A DNA stretch of 7,182 nt from an uncultured Oscillibacter sp. (GTDB lineage Bacteria > Bacillota > Clostridia > Oscillospirales > Oscillospiraceae). The position numbers and the translations under genes were made by a program. The stretch lies in contig CAMMCS010000099.1 of assembly GCA_946494635.1 (NCBI GenBank), forward strand, positions 1-7,182. The letters are read 5' to 3'. Below the pieces are notes generated by a model that was not told the DNA's origin, searched no databases, and saw nothing but the letters and a program-made list of their open reading frames with translations. This document shows positions 1-5,671 of the stretch, one piece after another. The first letter of the stretch is position 1. Each line of letters begins with the position of its first letter.

Positions 1-2
1 GT

Positions 3-18
3 AGGCTCCGAAAAGCCT
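3..18 (-). terminator. Possible cstA terminator hairpin, cut by window edge
   Basis: About 55 nt after the cstA stop, the minus-strand RNA can form a 6-bp stem (AGGCTT/GAGCCT, one G-U pair) capped by a UUCG tetraloop. Stable UUCG loops are common in intrinsic terminators. The window ends two bases further on, so the expected U-tract cannot be seen and the call stays tentative. Confidence 0.35.
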
Positions 19-72
19 TATATTTGCAGTTTTCCTATTTTATATGGCCCTTATGCTGTGCAACGCAAGAGA

Positions 73-1545
73 TCAGACAGCCTTCAGGCGGCTGGAACGC
101 TTGCTGCCATACCAGATGATGACGGCCACATAAGCCACAGCAGCGCAGATGCCGATGATATAGGCGGGGCCCCAGGGAATGTGGAAGCCGATCTCCGCAT
201 TGGCGATGAAGGTCGTGCAGATGAAGGTGTAGAAGGCACCGGGGATCAGAGGCATCCACACGAAATGCTTCTTGCCATTCTCGAACATCCACACGGAGAT
301 AGCCAGGAAGGCGAACAGGGACAGGGTCTGGTTGGACCATGCGAAGTAACGCCACAGGATGTTGAAGCCCTCGCTGTTGAACTTGGCCCACACGATGATG
401 GCAGCCACCAGAACGAACACGGGAGCAGCCAGGGTCAGACGCTTGGCATTGGTGGACTGATCCAGCTTGAAGGACTCAGACAGGGTCAGACGCAGGGCGC
501 GCAGAGCGGTATCGCCGGAGGTGACGGGCAGAACGATGACGCCCAGCAGAGCGATGATGCCGCCGATAGGCCCGAGGATGTCCTTGCAGACCACGCCGAT
601 GGTGGCGGTGGCGAGGGAGGCATTGGCCTCCTGCAGGCCCAGGTTGTAGACGCCCATGGCGCCGGCAGCCCAAACCATGGCGATGAAGCCTTCCAGAATC
701 ATCATCCAGTAGAAGGTGGTGCGGCCCTGCCGCTCGCTCTTCATGGTACGGGTGATGATAGCGGTCTGGGTGGAGTGGAAGCCAGAGAGGATGCCGCAGG
801 CCACGGTGACGAAGAACACGGGGAAGAAGTGGCCGTTAGCGAAGTAGGTGCCATAGTCGAAATACTCGCTGGTCCAGGTATCCCACACGTTCAGCAGGGG
901 ATAGTTGTGGGCGAAGATGCCGATGAACACGCCGACGGCGGAGAACATCAGGATCGCGCCGAAGATGGGATAGATCCGGCCGATGATGGCGTCGATGGGG
1001 AACACGGTGGCGATCAGGTAGTAGACGAAGATAACGCCATAGATGATCCAGGTGGTGTAATCAGTGGCCTGGCCAGAGAAGCCGAAGACCTGAGTGGCAG
1101 CGATGTCGCCGGGGGTGTACACGAACACGGCGCCCACCAGCAGCAGCAGCACGCACACAAAGATGTTGTAGACCGTGAAGATACCCTTGTTGGAGTACTT
1201 GCGGATCATGTTGGACATCTGAGAGCCGCCGTCACGCAGGCAGATCATGCCGCAGAAATAGTCGTGCATGGCGCCGCCGATGACGTTGCCGATGGGAATG
1301 GTAATGAACGCGATGGGCCCGAACAGGATGCCCTGGATGGGTCCGAGGATGGGGCCTGTGCCTGCGATGTTCAGCAGGTTGATCAGGCTGTTTTTCCAAC
1401 AACGCATGGGGACATAGTCCACGCCGTCCTGCTTGGAGTAAGCGGGCGTCTCCCGGTCGTCGGGGCCGAAGACCTTTTCGCAGAACTTACCATAGATGGC
1501 AGCGCCGACGAAAAGGATCACCAGGCCGATGATAAAGGTTGCCAT
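73..1545 (-). CDS. cstA: CstA-family peptide/pyruvate transporter (carbon starvation protein)
   Basis: This encodes a 490-residue polytopic inner-membrane protein of the CstA/BtsT family. Known members import peptides or pyruvate when carbon is limiting. Visible family hallmarks are LLNIAGTGPILGPIQG (about residues 57-72), GGAMHDYF (90-97), SGFHSTQ (254-260) and LPVTSGDTALRA (339-350), with hydrophobic segments along the whole length. It is much shorter than E. coli CstA (about 700 residues) but matches the compact form seen in Firmicutes. The ATG at 1545 is chosen because AAGGAG at 1556-1561 lies 10 nt upstream. The in-frame GTG at 1554 would leave only 1 nt after that site. Its stop is near the left edge. 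It lies downstream of a kdpDE-like pair but is separated from it by a terminator and about 250 nt, so it is probably transcribed from its own promoter. The family call is firm; the substrate is not. Confidence 0.95.
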   Translation of the reverse strand: MATFIIGLVILFVGAAIYGKFCEKVFGPDDRETPAYSKQDGVDYVPMRCWKNSLINLLNIAGTGPILGPIQGILFGPIAFITIPIGNVIGGAMHDYFCGMICLRDGGSQMSNMIRKYSNKGIFTVYNIFVCVLLLLVGAVFVYTPGDIAATQVFGFSGQATDYTTWIIYGVIFVYYLIATVFPIDAIIGRIYPIFGAILMFSAVGVFIGIFAHNYPLLNVWDTWTSEYFDYGTYFANGHFFPVFFVTVACGILSGFHSTQTAIITRTMKSERQGRTTFYWMMILEGFIAMVWAAGAMGVYNLGLQEANASLATATIGVVCKDILGPIGGIIALLGVIVLPVTSGDTALRALRLTLSESFKLDQSTNAKRLTLAAPVFVLVAAIIVWAKFNSEGFNILWRYFAWSNQTLSLFAFLAISVWMFENGKKHFVWMPLIPGAFYTFICTTFIANAEIGFHIPWGPAYIIGICAAVAYVAVIIWYGSKRSSRLKAV

Positions 1546-1555
1546 AGAAAACACA

Positions 1556-1561
1556 CTCCTT
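1556..1561 (-). promoter_or_regulatory. Ribosome binding site that sets the cstA start
   Basis: AAGGAG lies 10 nt before the ATG at 1545. It overlaps the initiation region of the alternative in-frame GTG at 1554, which it therefore rules out. Confidence 0.75.
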
Positions 1562-1572
1562 TTCTTTGACCC

Positions 1573-1606
1573 GCCCGTCCGCGGTGTGCGGACAAAATAA
1601 ACGGGC
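1573..1606 (-). promoter_or_regulatory. Stem-loop in the predicted cstA 5' leader
   Basis: On the minus strand a 6-bp stem GTCCGC/GCGGAC (1588-1593 with 1577-1582, loop of 5) is flanked by GCCC (1603-1606) pairing with GGGC (1573-1576). A 9-nt bulge sits on one side, so the two helices could stack. The structure ends 12 nt before the Shine-Dalgarno. It has no U-tract, so it is not a terminator. It could modulate translation or protect the 5' end of the mRNA; the sequence does not say which. It matches no riboswitch that I recognise. Confidence 0.4.
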
Positions 1607-1619
1607 CTCTGCGTAATAT

Positions 1620-1628
1620 AGAATAGCA
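1620..1628 (-). promoter_or_regulatory. Predicted cstA promoter, extended -10
   Basis: TGCTATTCT on the minus strand matches an extended -10 (TGnTATnnT). It would start transcription near 1613, giving a leader of about 68 nt. No good -35 hexamer is present about 17 nt upstream, where the sequence is near CGTACA. An extended -10 with a poor -35 is typical of activator-dependent promoters. This is a pattern match only. Confidence 0.45.
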
Positions 1629-1669
1629 GATTTTTGCCTCTGTGTACGTTAAAAAACGATTCATAGAAA

Positions 1670-1686
1670 TTAAGATATCGTTAAGA
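1670..1686 (-). promoter_or_regulatory. Candidate response-regulator site: TCTTAA direct repeat, 11-bp phase
   Basis: TCTTAA occurs twice on the minus strand (1681-1686 and 1670-1675), separated by 5 nt and so phased by 11 bp. OmpR/PhoB-type regulators typically bind as dimers to direct half-sites about 10-11 bp apart, often just upstream of -35. The pair sits about 57-73 bp upstream of the predicted cstA start site. The KdpE-type regulator is encoded next door. Binding is inferred. Confidence 0.35.
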
Positions 1687-1727
1687 GAACGCGGAAAACT
1701 GTAAATACACCGCTTGGTTTTGCACCA

Positions 1728-1775
1728 AAGAGAATAAAAGCGCATGAAGAGGACACAGGTCCGCATCATGCGCTT
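1728..1775 (-). terminator. Intrinsic terminator after the response regulator gene
   Basis: On the minus strand a long stem forms. The outer helix is AAGCGCATGA with TCATGCGCTT (1766-1775 with 1738-1747). It has a 3x3 internal loop and an inner GGAC/GTCC helix with a 4-nt loop. It is followed by CTTTTATTCTCT. It begins about 20 nt after the stop codon at 1795. It should separate transcription of the kinase/regulator pair from cstA, though readthrough is possible because the U-tract is interrupted. Confidence 0.75.
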
Positions 1776-1794
1776 CTTGAAAAGATTGGAAATT

Positions 1795-2502
1795 TCAGGA
1801 ATTTTCAGCCATTCGGTAGCCGACGCCCATCTCTGTGAAGAGATATTCCGGCTCGGCGGGGTTCTTTTCGATTTTCCGGCGGATATTGGCCATATTGACC
1901 CGGAGGATCTGGTTGTCCCCGCTGGCCCGGGGGCCCCACAGCTCCTTGATGATGAAATCGTAGGTGAGGACCTTGCCGGCATATTTGCCAAGCAGCGCCA
2001 CGATCCGGAACTCGCTGAGGGTCAGGTGGACGTTTTCACCCCGCACCAGAACCTGGTGCTTGTTGTAGTCGATCATCAGGTCGCCCACGGTATAGGTGCC
2101 GTTCCGGGCGATCTCGTCATTCCCGGAGGTGGTGCGGGTGTGACGGATGGCGGTGCGCACCCGGGCCAGCAGCTCTTCTGTGCCGAAGGGCTTGGTCAGG
2201 TAATCGTCCGCCCCCAGGTCCAGGGCGGCCACCTTGTCCCGCTCATGAGATCGGGCGGAGACAACGACCACCGGAAGGCTGGACCAGCTGCGCAGGCTGC
2301 GGAGGATCTCCAGCCCGTCCATGTCCGGCAGACCCAGGTCCAGAATGATCAGATCCGGACAGTGGGAGGAGATCATGGACAGGGCCTCCTCTCCAGACTG
2401 CGCCTGCATGGTTTCGTAACCATTGTTGTTGAGAACAGTGGAAATGAAGTGGGAGATGCTCTTCTCATCTTCAATCACCAGAATTTTTTCACGGATCATC
2501 AT
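1795..2502 (-). CDS. kdpE: KdpE/OmpR-family response regulator
   Basis: This is a 235-residue two-domain response regulator, a cytoplasmic DNA-binding transcription factor activated by phosphorylation. The receiver domain (about 6-120) has acidic residues EDE at 11-13, the phosphoacceptor Asp55 (in LIILDLGLPDMDG), Ser82 and Lys104 (in LTKPFG). The C-terminal winged-helix domain (about 135-232) contains the LTLSEFRIVALL and VNMANIRRKIE segments and ends in the usual GVGYRM motif. The ATG at 2502 is preferred because GGAGG at 2512-2516 lies 9 nt upstream; a second ATG follows immediately. The gene overlaps the kinase gene by 14 nt, which points to translational coupling and to a cognate pair. 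The sequence is KdpE-like, but no potassium transport genes are in view. The symbol denotes family resemblance, and the true regulon may differ, with cstA a candidate. Confidence 0.9.
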   Translation of the reverse strand: MMIREKILVIEDEKSISHFISTVLNNNGYETMQAQSGEEALSMISSHCPDLIILDLGLPDMDGLEILRSLRSWSSLPVVVVSARSHERDKVAALDLGADDYLTKPFGTEELLARVRTAIRHTRTTSGNDEIARNGTYTVGDLMIDYNKHQVLVRGENVHLTLSEFRIVALLGKYAGKVLTYDFIIKELWGPRASGDNQILRVNMANIRRKIEKNPAEPEYLFTEMGVGYRMAENS

Positions 2503-3595
2503 GTTGTGGTTCCTCCTCTGAAAGCGGCAGACGGAAGGTAAATTCCGCACCGGTCTGTGTATTTTTCGCATCCATAGAGCCGCCGTGGGCACGGACAATG
2601 GCCATGCACACGGACAGGCCCAGCCCCATATTGCGCCGCCCGTCCCCGGGAGAAGCCCCGCCGGAGGAGTCCTCCTGTTTCAAAGTGCCGTCAAACAAGC
2701 CGGGCAGCTTCTGAGGCGGGATGCCCTGCCCGTTGTCCAGCACGGAAAAGCAGGCCCAGCTGCCCTCCCGGCGGACAGAGAGCAGAATTCTGGAAGTGGT
2801 CAGTCCATGGAAAACCGCGTTTTCCAGAAGATTGGACAAGACCTGGACAATCAGGATCGGATCCATGGGGACCATCAAAAGATTGTCAGGAACGTGAACT
2901 TCCACCGACACACCGGGGAAACGCTTGCGGAATTTGCCAACAGCCTCGCTCAAAACCTCCTCCGCAGCCATGGACTCTTTGGAGATCTTCGCGGGGTCGT
3001 TGCCGATTCGTGTAATGGAGAGCAGATTTTCCACCACACGGATCAGCCACTGCGCGTCGTCCCGCACATCCGCCAGCAGCGCCTTCTGCTCTGTGTCCGG
3101 CAGGGTTGGATTCTCCAGGATGGCGGAGGTGGCGCCGATGATGGAGGTCAGGGGCGTGCGGATGTCATGGGACACGGAGCGGAGAAGATCCGCCCGCATT
3201 TTCACCCGCTCGTTTTCCAGCCGGAGACGGTCCTGCTCTTTGGTTTTGGTGGTCAGGGCACTGGTGACCAGAGAGACCACCAGAAAGGTGAAGATCGTCA
3301 ACGGGTAGCCGGAGATGGTGAAATTGAATGCCATGTACGGATATGTAAAGACATAATTGACGCCGATGACGCCCAGCACAGCGGCGATCAGGCCGAAGAG
3401 ATACCCGTTGGTAAAGCGCGAGATCAGCAGCACTGCCAGCACATAAACAGGAGAGGCAAAGCCGTCTGTGGTATCCGCCATCTCATGGAGCAGGAAACAC
3501 GCCCCGGTGGCGCAGCCGAAAATCGCGGCGGAGATCAGGAGATCCCGCCAGGAAAAGGACAGGATGCGATTGACTTTCTGTTTGGGCAGTTTCAA
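2489..3595 (-). CDS. Short KdpD-like sensor histidine kinase (DUF4118 membrane sensor)
   Basis: This 368-residue membrane histidine kinase is the likely partner of the overlapping response regulator. Four hydrophobic segments (about 19-37, 48-62, 64-85 and 100-115) form a DUF4118-type sensor like the KdpD membrane domain. The dimerisation/phosphoacceptor helix follows with His143 in SVSHDIRTPLTSIIG. The ATPase domain has an N-box NLLENAVFH (255-263), a G1 box DNGQGIP (287-293) and a G2 box GLGLS (324-328), so all catalytic motifs are present. Full KdpD is about 900 residues. Here the N-terminal KdpD/USP region is absent, but the gene starts cleanly and is not broken, so this is a compact architecture rather than a truncation. 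The start is TTG at 3595 with GGAGG (3606-3610) 10 nt upstream; no nearby ATG competes. The signal sensed cannot be read from the sequence. Confidence 0.9.
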   Translation of the reverse strand: MKLPKQKVNRILSFSWRDLLISAAIFGCATGACFLLHEMADTTDGFASPVYVLAVLLISRFTNGYLFGLIAAVLGVIGVNYVFTYPYMAFNFTISGYPLTIFTFLVVSLVTSALTTKTKEQDRLRLENERVKMRADLLRSVSHDIRTPLTSIIGATSAILENPTLPDTEQKALLADVRDDAQWLIRVVENLLSITRIGNDPAKISKESMAAEEVLSEAVGKFRKRFPGVSVEVHVPDNLLMVPMDPILIVQVLSNLLENAVFHGLTTSRILLSVRREGSWACFSVLDNGQGIPPQKLPGLFDGTLKQEDSSGGASPGDGRRNMGLGLSVCMAIVRAHGGSMDAKNTQTGAEFTFRLPLSEEEPQHDDP

Positions 3596-3605
3596 AGCGA
3601 CAGGA

Positions 3606-3610
3606 CCTCC
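3606..3610 (-). promoter_or_regulatory. Ribosome binding site for the TTG-started kinase gene
   Basis: A GGAGG core within GGGGGAGG on the minus strand lies 10 nt before TTG at 3595. It is the main support for using TTG as the start. Confidence 0.7.
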
Positions 3611-3637
3611 CCCAAGAAGCCTAAAAGGGCAACATTT

Positions 3638-3646
3638 ATTATAGCA
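3638..3646 (-). promoter_or_regulatory. Promoter of the kinase/regulator operon
   Basis: TGCTATAAT on the minus strand is a perfect extended -10. Transcription would start near 3631, giving a leader of about 35 nt before the TTG start. The -35 region (near GGAATC at 17-bp spacing) is poor. A TCTTAAC motif lies at 3656-3662, inside the spacer between -10 and -35. This would fit autoregulation, but that is inference. Confidence 0.65.
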
Positions 3647-3696
3647 GAAAGAGATGTTAAGATTCCACTAAAAATCCTAAAGAAATTTAACGACTG

Positions 3697-3710
3697 CCAG
3701 AAATTTCTGG
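3697..3710. promoter_or_regulatory. Perfect 14-bp palindrome, possible operator
   Basis: CCAGAAATTTCTGG is perfectly self-complementary. It sits about 66-79 bp upstream of the predicted kinase-operon start site. Its core AGAAATTT also occurs as a direct repeat at 3681-3688. It has no loop and no U-tract, so it is better read as a dimeric protein-binding site than as an RNA hairpin. The bound protein is unknown. Confidence 0.35.
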
Positions 3711-3752
3711 GAAAAGCTGCAGGATTTTTCAAATGGCGCCGAAGGGCGGACC

Positions 3753-3774
3753 AAAAAGACCCCGCAGGGCGGGG
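3753..3774 (-). terminator. Orphan leftward intrinsic terminator
   Basis: The minus-strand RNA forms CCCCGC/GCGGGG (6 bp, 3-nt loop; 3769-3774 with 3760-3765) followed directly by TCTTTTT. This is a textbook intrinsic terminator. No minus-strand gene exists to its right, because the next 3 kb code on the plus strand. It may have belonged to a host gene displaced by the phage DNA, or it may shield the kinase operon from antisense transcription. Confidence 0.6.
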
Positions 3775-3788
3775 AAGGGCGGAGCGGG
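3767..3788 (+). other. G-quadruplex-capable tract
   Basis: Four G-runs of three or more are separated by loops of 1, 2 and 6 nt (runs at 3767-3769, 3771-3774, 3777-3779 and 3786-3788), fitting the usual G4 pattern. It overlaps the terminator hairpin on the other strand. Such tracts arise readily in GC-rich DNA, so functional relevance is unproven. Confidence 0.3.
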
Positions 3789-3920
3789 AGGCCTCTTTTC
3801 GGTACGGTCCCTGCAACGGAAATTGGGAGAGCACAGAACCGATCAGAAGAAAAAATTTTTCAAATATGCACACGGCCGTGCAACTTTTCCGGCTGGAGCG
3901 CCTGTTAACGAAAGGCAAAG

Positions 3921-3925
3921 GGAGG
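3921..3925 (+). promoter_or_regulatory. Ribosome binding site fixing the terS GTG start
   Basis: GGAGG lies 9 nt before GTG at 3935. An upstream in-frame ATG at 3866 has no comparable site, so the GTG is preferred. Confidence 0.7.
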
Positions 3926-3934
3926 TGTGCAACC

Positions 3935-4396
3935 GTGAAAGAGAAGGAGGAATCCGTCCAGGTGTTCTGCCGGCAATACCTGCAGTGCCTGGATCCGCAG
4001 CAGGCGGCGGCCTGCGCCGGCTGCCGGGACGGCTATTCCCTGCTGGAGCTGAAAAACATTCAGAAACGGCTGGAGCGGATGCGGGAGGCGGCGGCCGGCC
4101 AGATCCGGCGGGAGGACGCGGTGCGGCGGCTGGCGCAGCTGGCGTTCGGACGGGTGAACGACGCGGCCCGGCTGGCTCTGCACAACGGGGAGGCCGATCT
4201 GGAGGCCCTGGATCTGTCCGCCGTGGCGGAGCTGAAGGTAACAGACAAGGGCGGCGTGGAGATCCGGCTTATTGACCGGGTGCGGGCGCTGGAAACCCTC
4301 TGCGGGCTGCTGGAGCGGGACGGGGAGGATGCCGGGACGCTCTATCAGGCGCTGGCGGACGCAGCCGGCGGTGAAAGGGGATGGGACGACGACTGA
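3935..4396 (+). CDS. terS: Phage terminase small subunit
   Basis: This 153-residue protein probably recognises phage DNA and recruits the large terminase for head filling. The N-terminus (about 8-33, VFCRQYLQCLDPQQAAACAGC) resembles the helix-turn-helix segment typical of Firmicute phage small terminases (FCxxYLxxxNxxxAAxxAGY). A central helical stretch (about 36-80) follows. The C-terminal part ELKVTDKGGVEIRLIDRVRALETLCGLL (about 99-126) matches the conserved EIK...GGVEIKxxDRLRALE pattern of the family. The gene starts at GTG with a good Shine-Dalgarno. It overlaps the large terminase gene by 26 nt, the usual terS-terL arrangement. GC content is clearly higher than in the host genes to the left. 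Small terminases diverge quickly, so the call rests on the C-terminal pattern plus position. Confidence 0.82.
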   Translation: MKEKEESVQVFCRQYLQCLDPQQAAACAGCRDGYSLLELKNIQKRLERMREAAAGQIRREDAVRRLAQLAFGRVNDAARLALHNGEADLEALDLSAVAELKVTDKGGVEIRLIDRVRALETLCGLLERDGEDAGTLYQALADAAGGERGWDDD

Positions 4397-5636
4397 GATC
4401 ACAGGATTTTCCCCCAAGCAGAGGCAGGTGCTGACATGGTGGTGCAGGCCGGAGGACTGGGAGGCCATCATCTGCGACGGGGCTGTCCGCAGCGGCAAGA
4501 CCTTTTCCATGGGGTTGTCTTTCTTCCTGTGGGCCCAGGCCCGGTTTGACGGACGGCAGTTCGGCCTGTGCGGCAAGACCATCACCTCTCTGCGGCGGAA
4601 CCTGCTGACAGAGCTGGTGCCCTATCTGCGGCGGGCGGGCTTTACATGCCGGGAGAGACGGTCTGAGAATCTTCTGATCGTCCGGTTCGGCGGGCATGAG
4701 AACCGCTTTCTGCTCTTCGGGGGGCGGGACGAGTCCAGCGCGGCGCTGATCCAGGGCAGCACCCTGGCGGGGGTGCTGCTGGACGAGACGGCCCTGATGC
4801 CCCGGAGCTTCGTGGAGCAGGCCATCGCCAGGTGCAGCGTGCCGGGGAGCCGGCTGTGGTTCAACTGCAATCCGGAGAATCCCCAGCACTGGTTTTACCG
4901 GGAGTGGATCCTGAAGGCCCGGGAACGGCGGGCCCTGTACCTCCATTTCACCATGGAGGACAACCCCGCCCTGACGCCCCGGATTCGTGCCCGGTATCGG
5001 AATGCCTACTCCGGCGTGTTCTACCGCCGGTTTGTGCTGGGAGAGTGGACCGCTGCCCAGGGGCGGGTGTACGACTTCTTCGACCGGGAGCGGGACAGCG
5101 TGCCGGTTCCGGCGGGGCCCTTCCTGGCGTGGCGGATCTCCGTGGACTACGGCACCGCCAACCCGGCCTCCTTCGGCCTCTGGGGCCGGCAGGGGGAGTC
5201 CTGGTACCGGGTGAAGGAGTACTACTATGACTCCCGCCGGGAGGGGCGGCAGAAGACCGACGCGGAGTACGTCCGGGACCTGCGGCAGCTGGCCGGGGAG
5301 CGGGAGATCGGCCGGGTGATCGTGGATCCCTCGGCGGCCAGCTTCATCGAGGCGCTGCAGCGGGAGGGCTTTCCGGTGGTCCGGGCGGACAACGACGTAT
5401 CCGACGGCATCCGGGTGACGGCGGATCTGCTGAAGCGGCGGCAGATTCTGCTCTGCGATACCTGCGATGACTGCCTGCGGGAGATAGAGACCTACTGCTG
5501 GGACGCCAGGGGCCGGCAGGACGCCCCCAAGAAGGAGCATGACCACGCCATGGATGACATGCGCTATTTTGCCATGGATCTGGCGGGGGGCACGGGCGGC
5601 GGGTTCGCGGCCACCTGGGTGGAGCGGCGGATGTGA
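4371..5636 (+). CDS. terL: Phage terminase large subunit, PBSX/Terminase_3 type
   Basis: This 421-residue DNA-packaging motor translocates DNA into the prohead and cuts it. The ATPase domain has a Walker A motif GAVRSGKT (37-44), a Walker B with catalytic carboxylate VLLDE (135-139) and the FNCNPENPQHWFYREW segment (164-179) usual in PBSX-like enzymes. The C-terminal RNase H-like nuclease shows the acidic residues Asp259 (in SVDYGT), Asp319 (in IVDPSA) and the Asp395-Asp396 pair (in HAMDDMRY). It is full length and intact. GTG at 4371 is chosen because it gives the family's usual length and places the conserved FSPKQRQVLTWW near the N-terminus. The Shine-Dalgarno there is weak, and the 26-nt overlap with terS suggests translational coupling. 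An upstream in-frame TTG at 4272 would add an Arg/Trp-rich stretch that looks like a terS shadow. Confidence 0.94.
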   Translation: MKGDGTTTEITGFSPKQRQVLTWWCRPEDWEAIICDGAVRSGKTFSMGLSFFLWAQARFDGRQFGLCGKTITSLRRNLLTELVPYLRRAGFTCRERRSENLLIVRFGGHENRFLLFGGRDESSAALIQGSTLAGVLLDETALMPRSFVEQAIARCSVPGSRLWFNCNPENPQHWFYREWILKARERRALYLHFTMEDNPALTPRIRARYRNAYSGVFYRRFVLGEWTAAQGRVYDFFDRERDSVPVPAGPFLAWRISVDYGTANPASFGLWGRQGESWYRVKEYYYDSRREGRQKTDAEYVRDLRQLAGEREIGRVIVDPSAASFIEALQREGFPVVRADNDVSDGIRVTADLLKRRQILLCDTCDDCLREIETYCWDARGRQDAPKKEHDHAMDDMRYFAMDLAGGTGGGFAATWVERRM

Positions 5637-5657
5637 GCCGCGGAGAGAACGATTGAC

Positions 5658-5663
5658 GGGAGG
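5658..5663 (+). promoter_or_regulatory. Ribosome binding site for the TTG-started portal gene
   Basis: GGGAGG lies 8 nt before TTG at 5672, in the short 35-nt gap after terL. It supports the TTG start. Confidence 0.7.
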
Positions 5664-5671
5664 TTTGAAAG

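Larger units (their letters stand above)
3724..3865. repeat. 11-bp direct repeat flanking the G-rich patch
   Basis: ATTTTTCAAAT occurs at 3724-3734 and again at 3855-3865. The copies bracket the G-rich, terminator-bearing segment. An 11-bp exact repeat over this distance is only modestly unlikely by chance. It could be a recombination scar or an attachment-core remnant. Nothing else, such as an integrase, supports an att site. Confidence 0.3.
3596..3934. other. Gene-free spacer between kdpD-like gene and phage module
   Basis: No convincing gene lies in these 339 bases. The left third is AT-rich and holds the kinase promoter, TTAAGA/AGAAATT motifs and a palindrome. The middle (about 3735-3800) turns abruptly G-rich and holds a leftward terminator. 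The right part leads into terS and contains a 10-bp palindrome CACGGCCGTG (3871-3880). I found no convincing plus-strand promoter for terS. The change in composition and the orphan terminator make this the likely host/phage junction. Confidence 0.6.

Noticed and set aside
58..1569. Long plus-strand ORF opposite cstA (503 codons)
   Set aside because: It is the antisense shadow of a clearly recognised transporter, with a low-complexity Asp/Gly/His-rich translation and no Shine-Dalgarno.
1518..1991. Minus-strand ORF through the kdpE-cstA intergenic region
   Set aside because: It overlaps two solid genes out of frame and runs through a terminator and promoter; no family features.
2489..3595. Kinase as a truncated kdpD pseudogene
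   Set aside because: All H, N, G1 and G2 boxes are intact, the start has a strong Shine-Dalgarno and promoter, and compact DUF4118 kinases exist as complete proteins.
2585..3934. Upstream extension of the terS frame to 2585
   Set aside because: This part is antisense to the kinase gene and then noncoding. The GTG at 3935 with GGAGG is the credible start.
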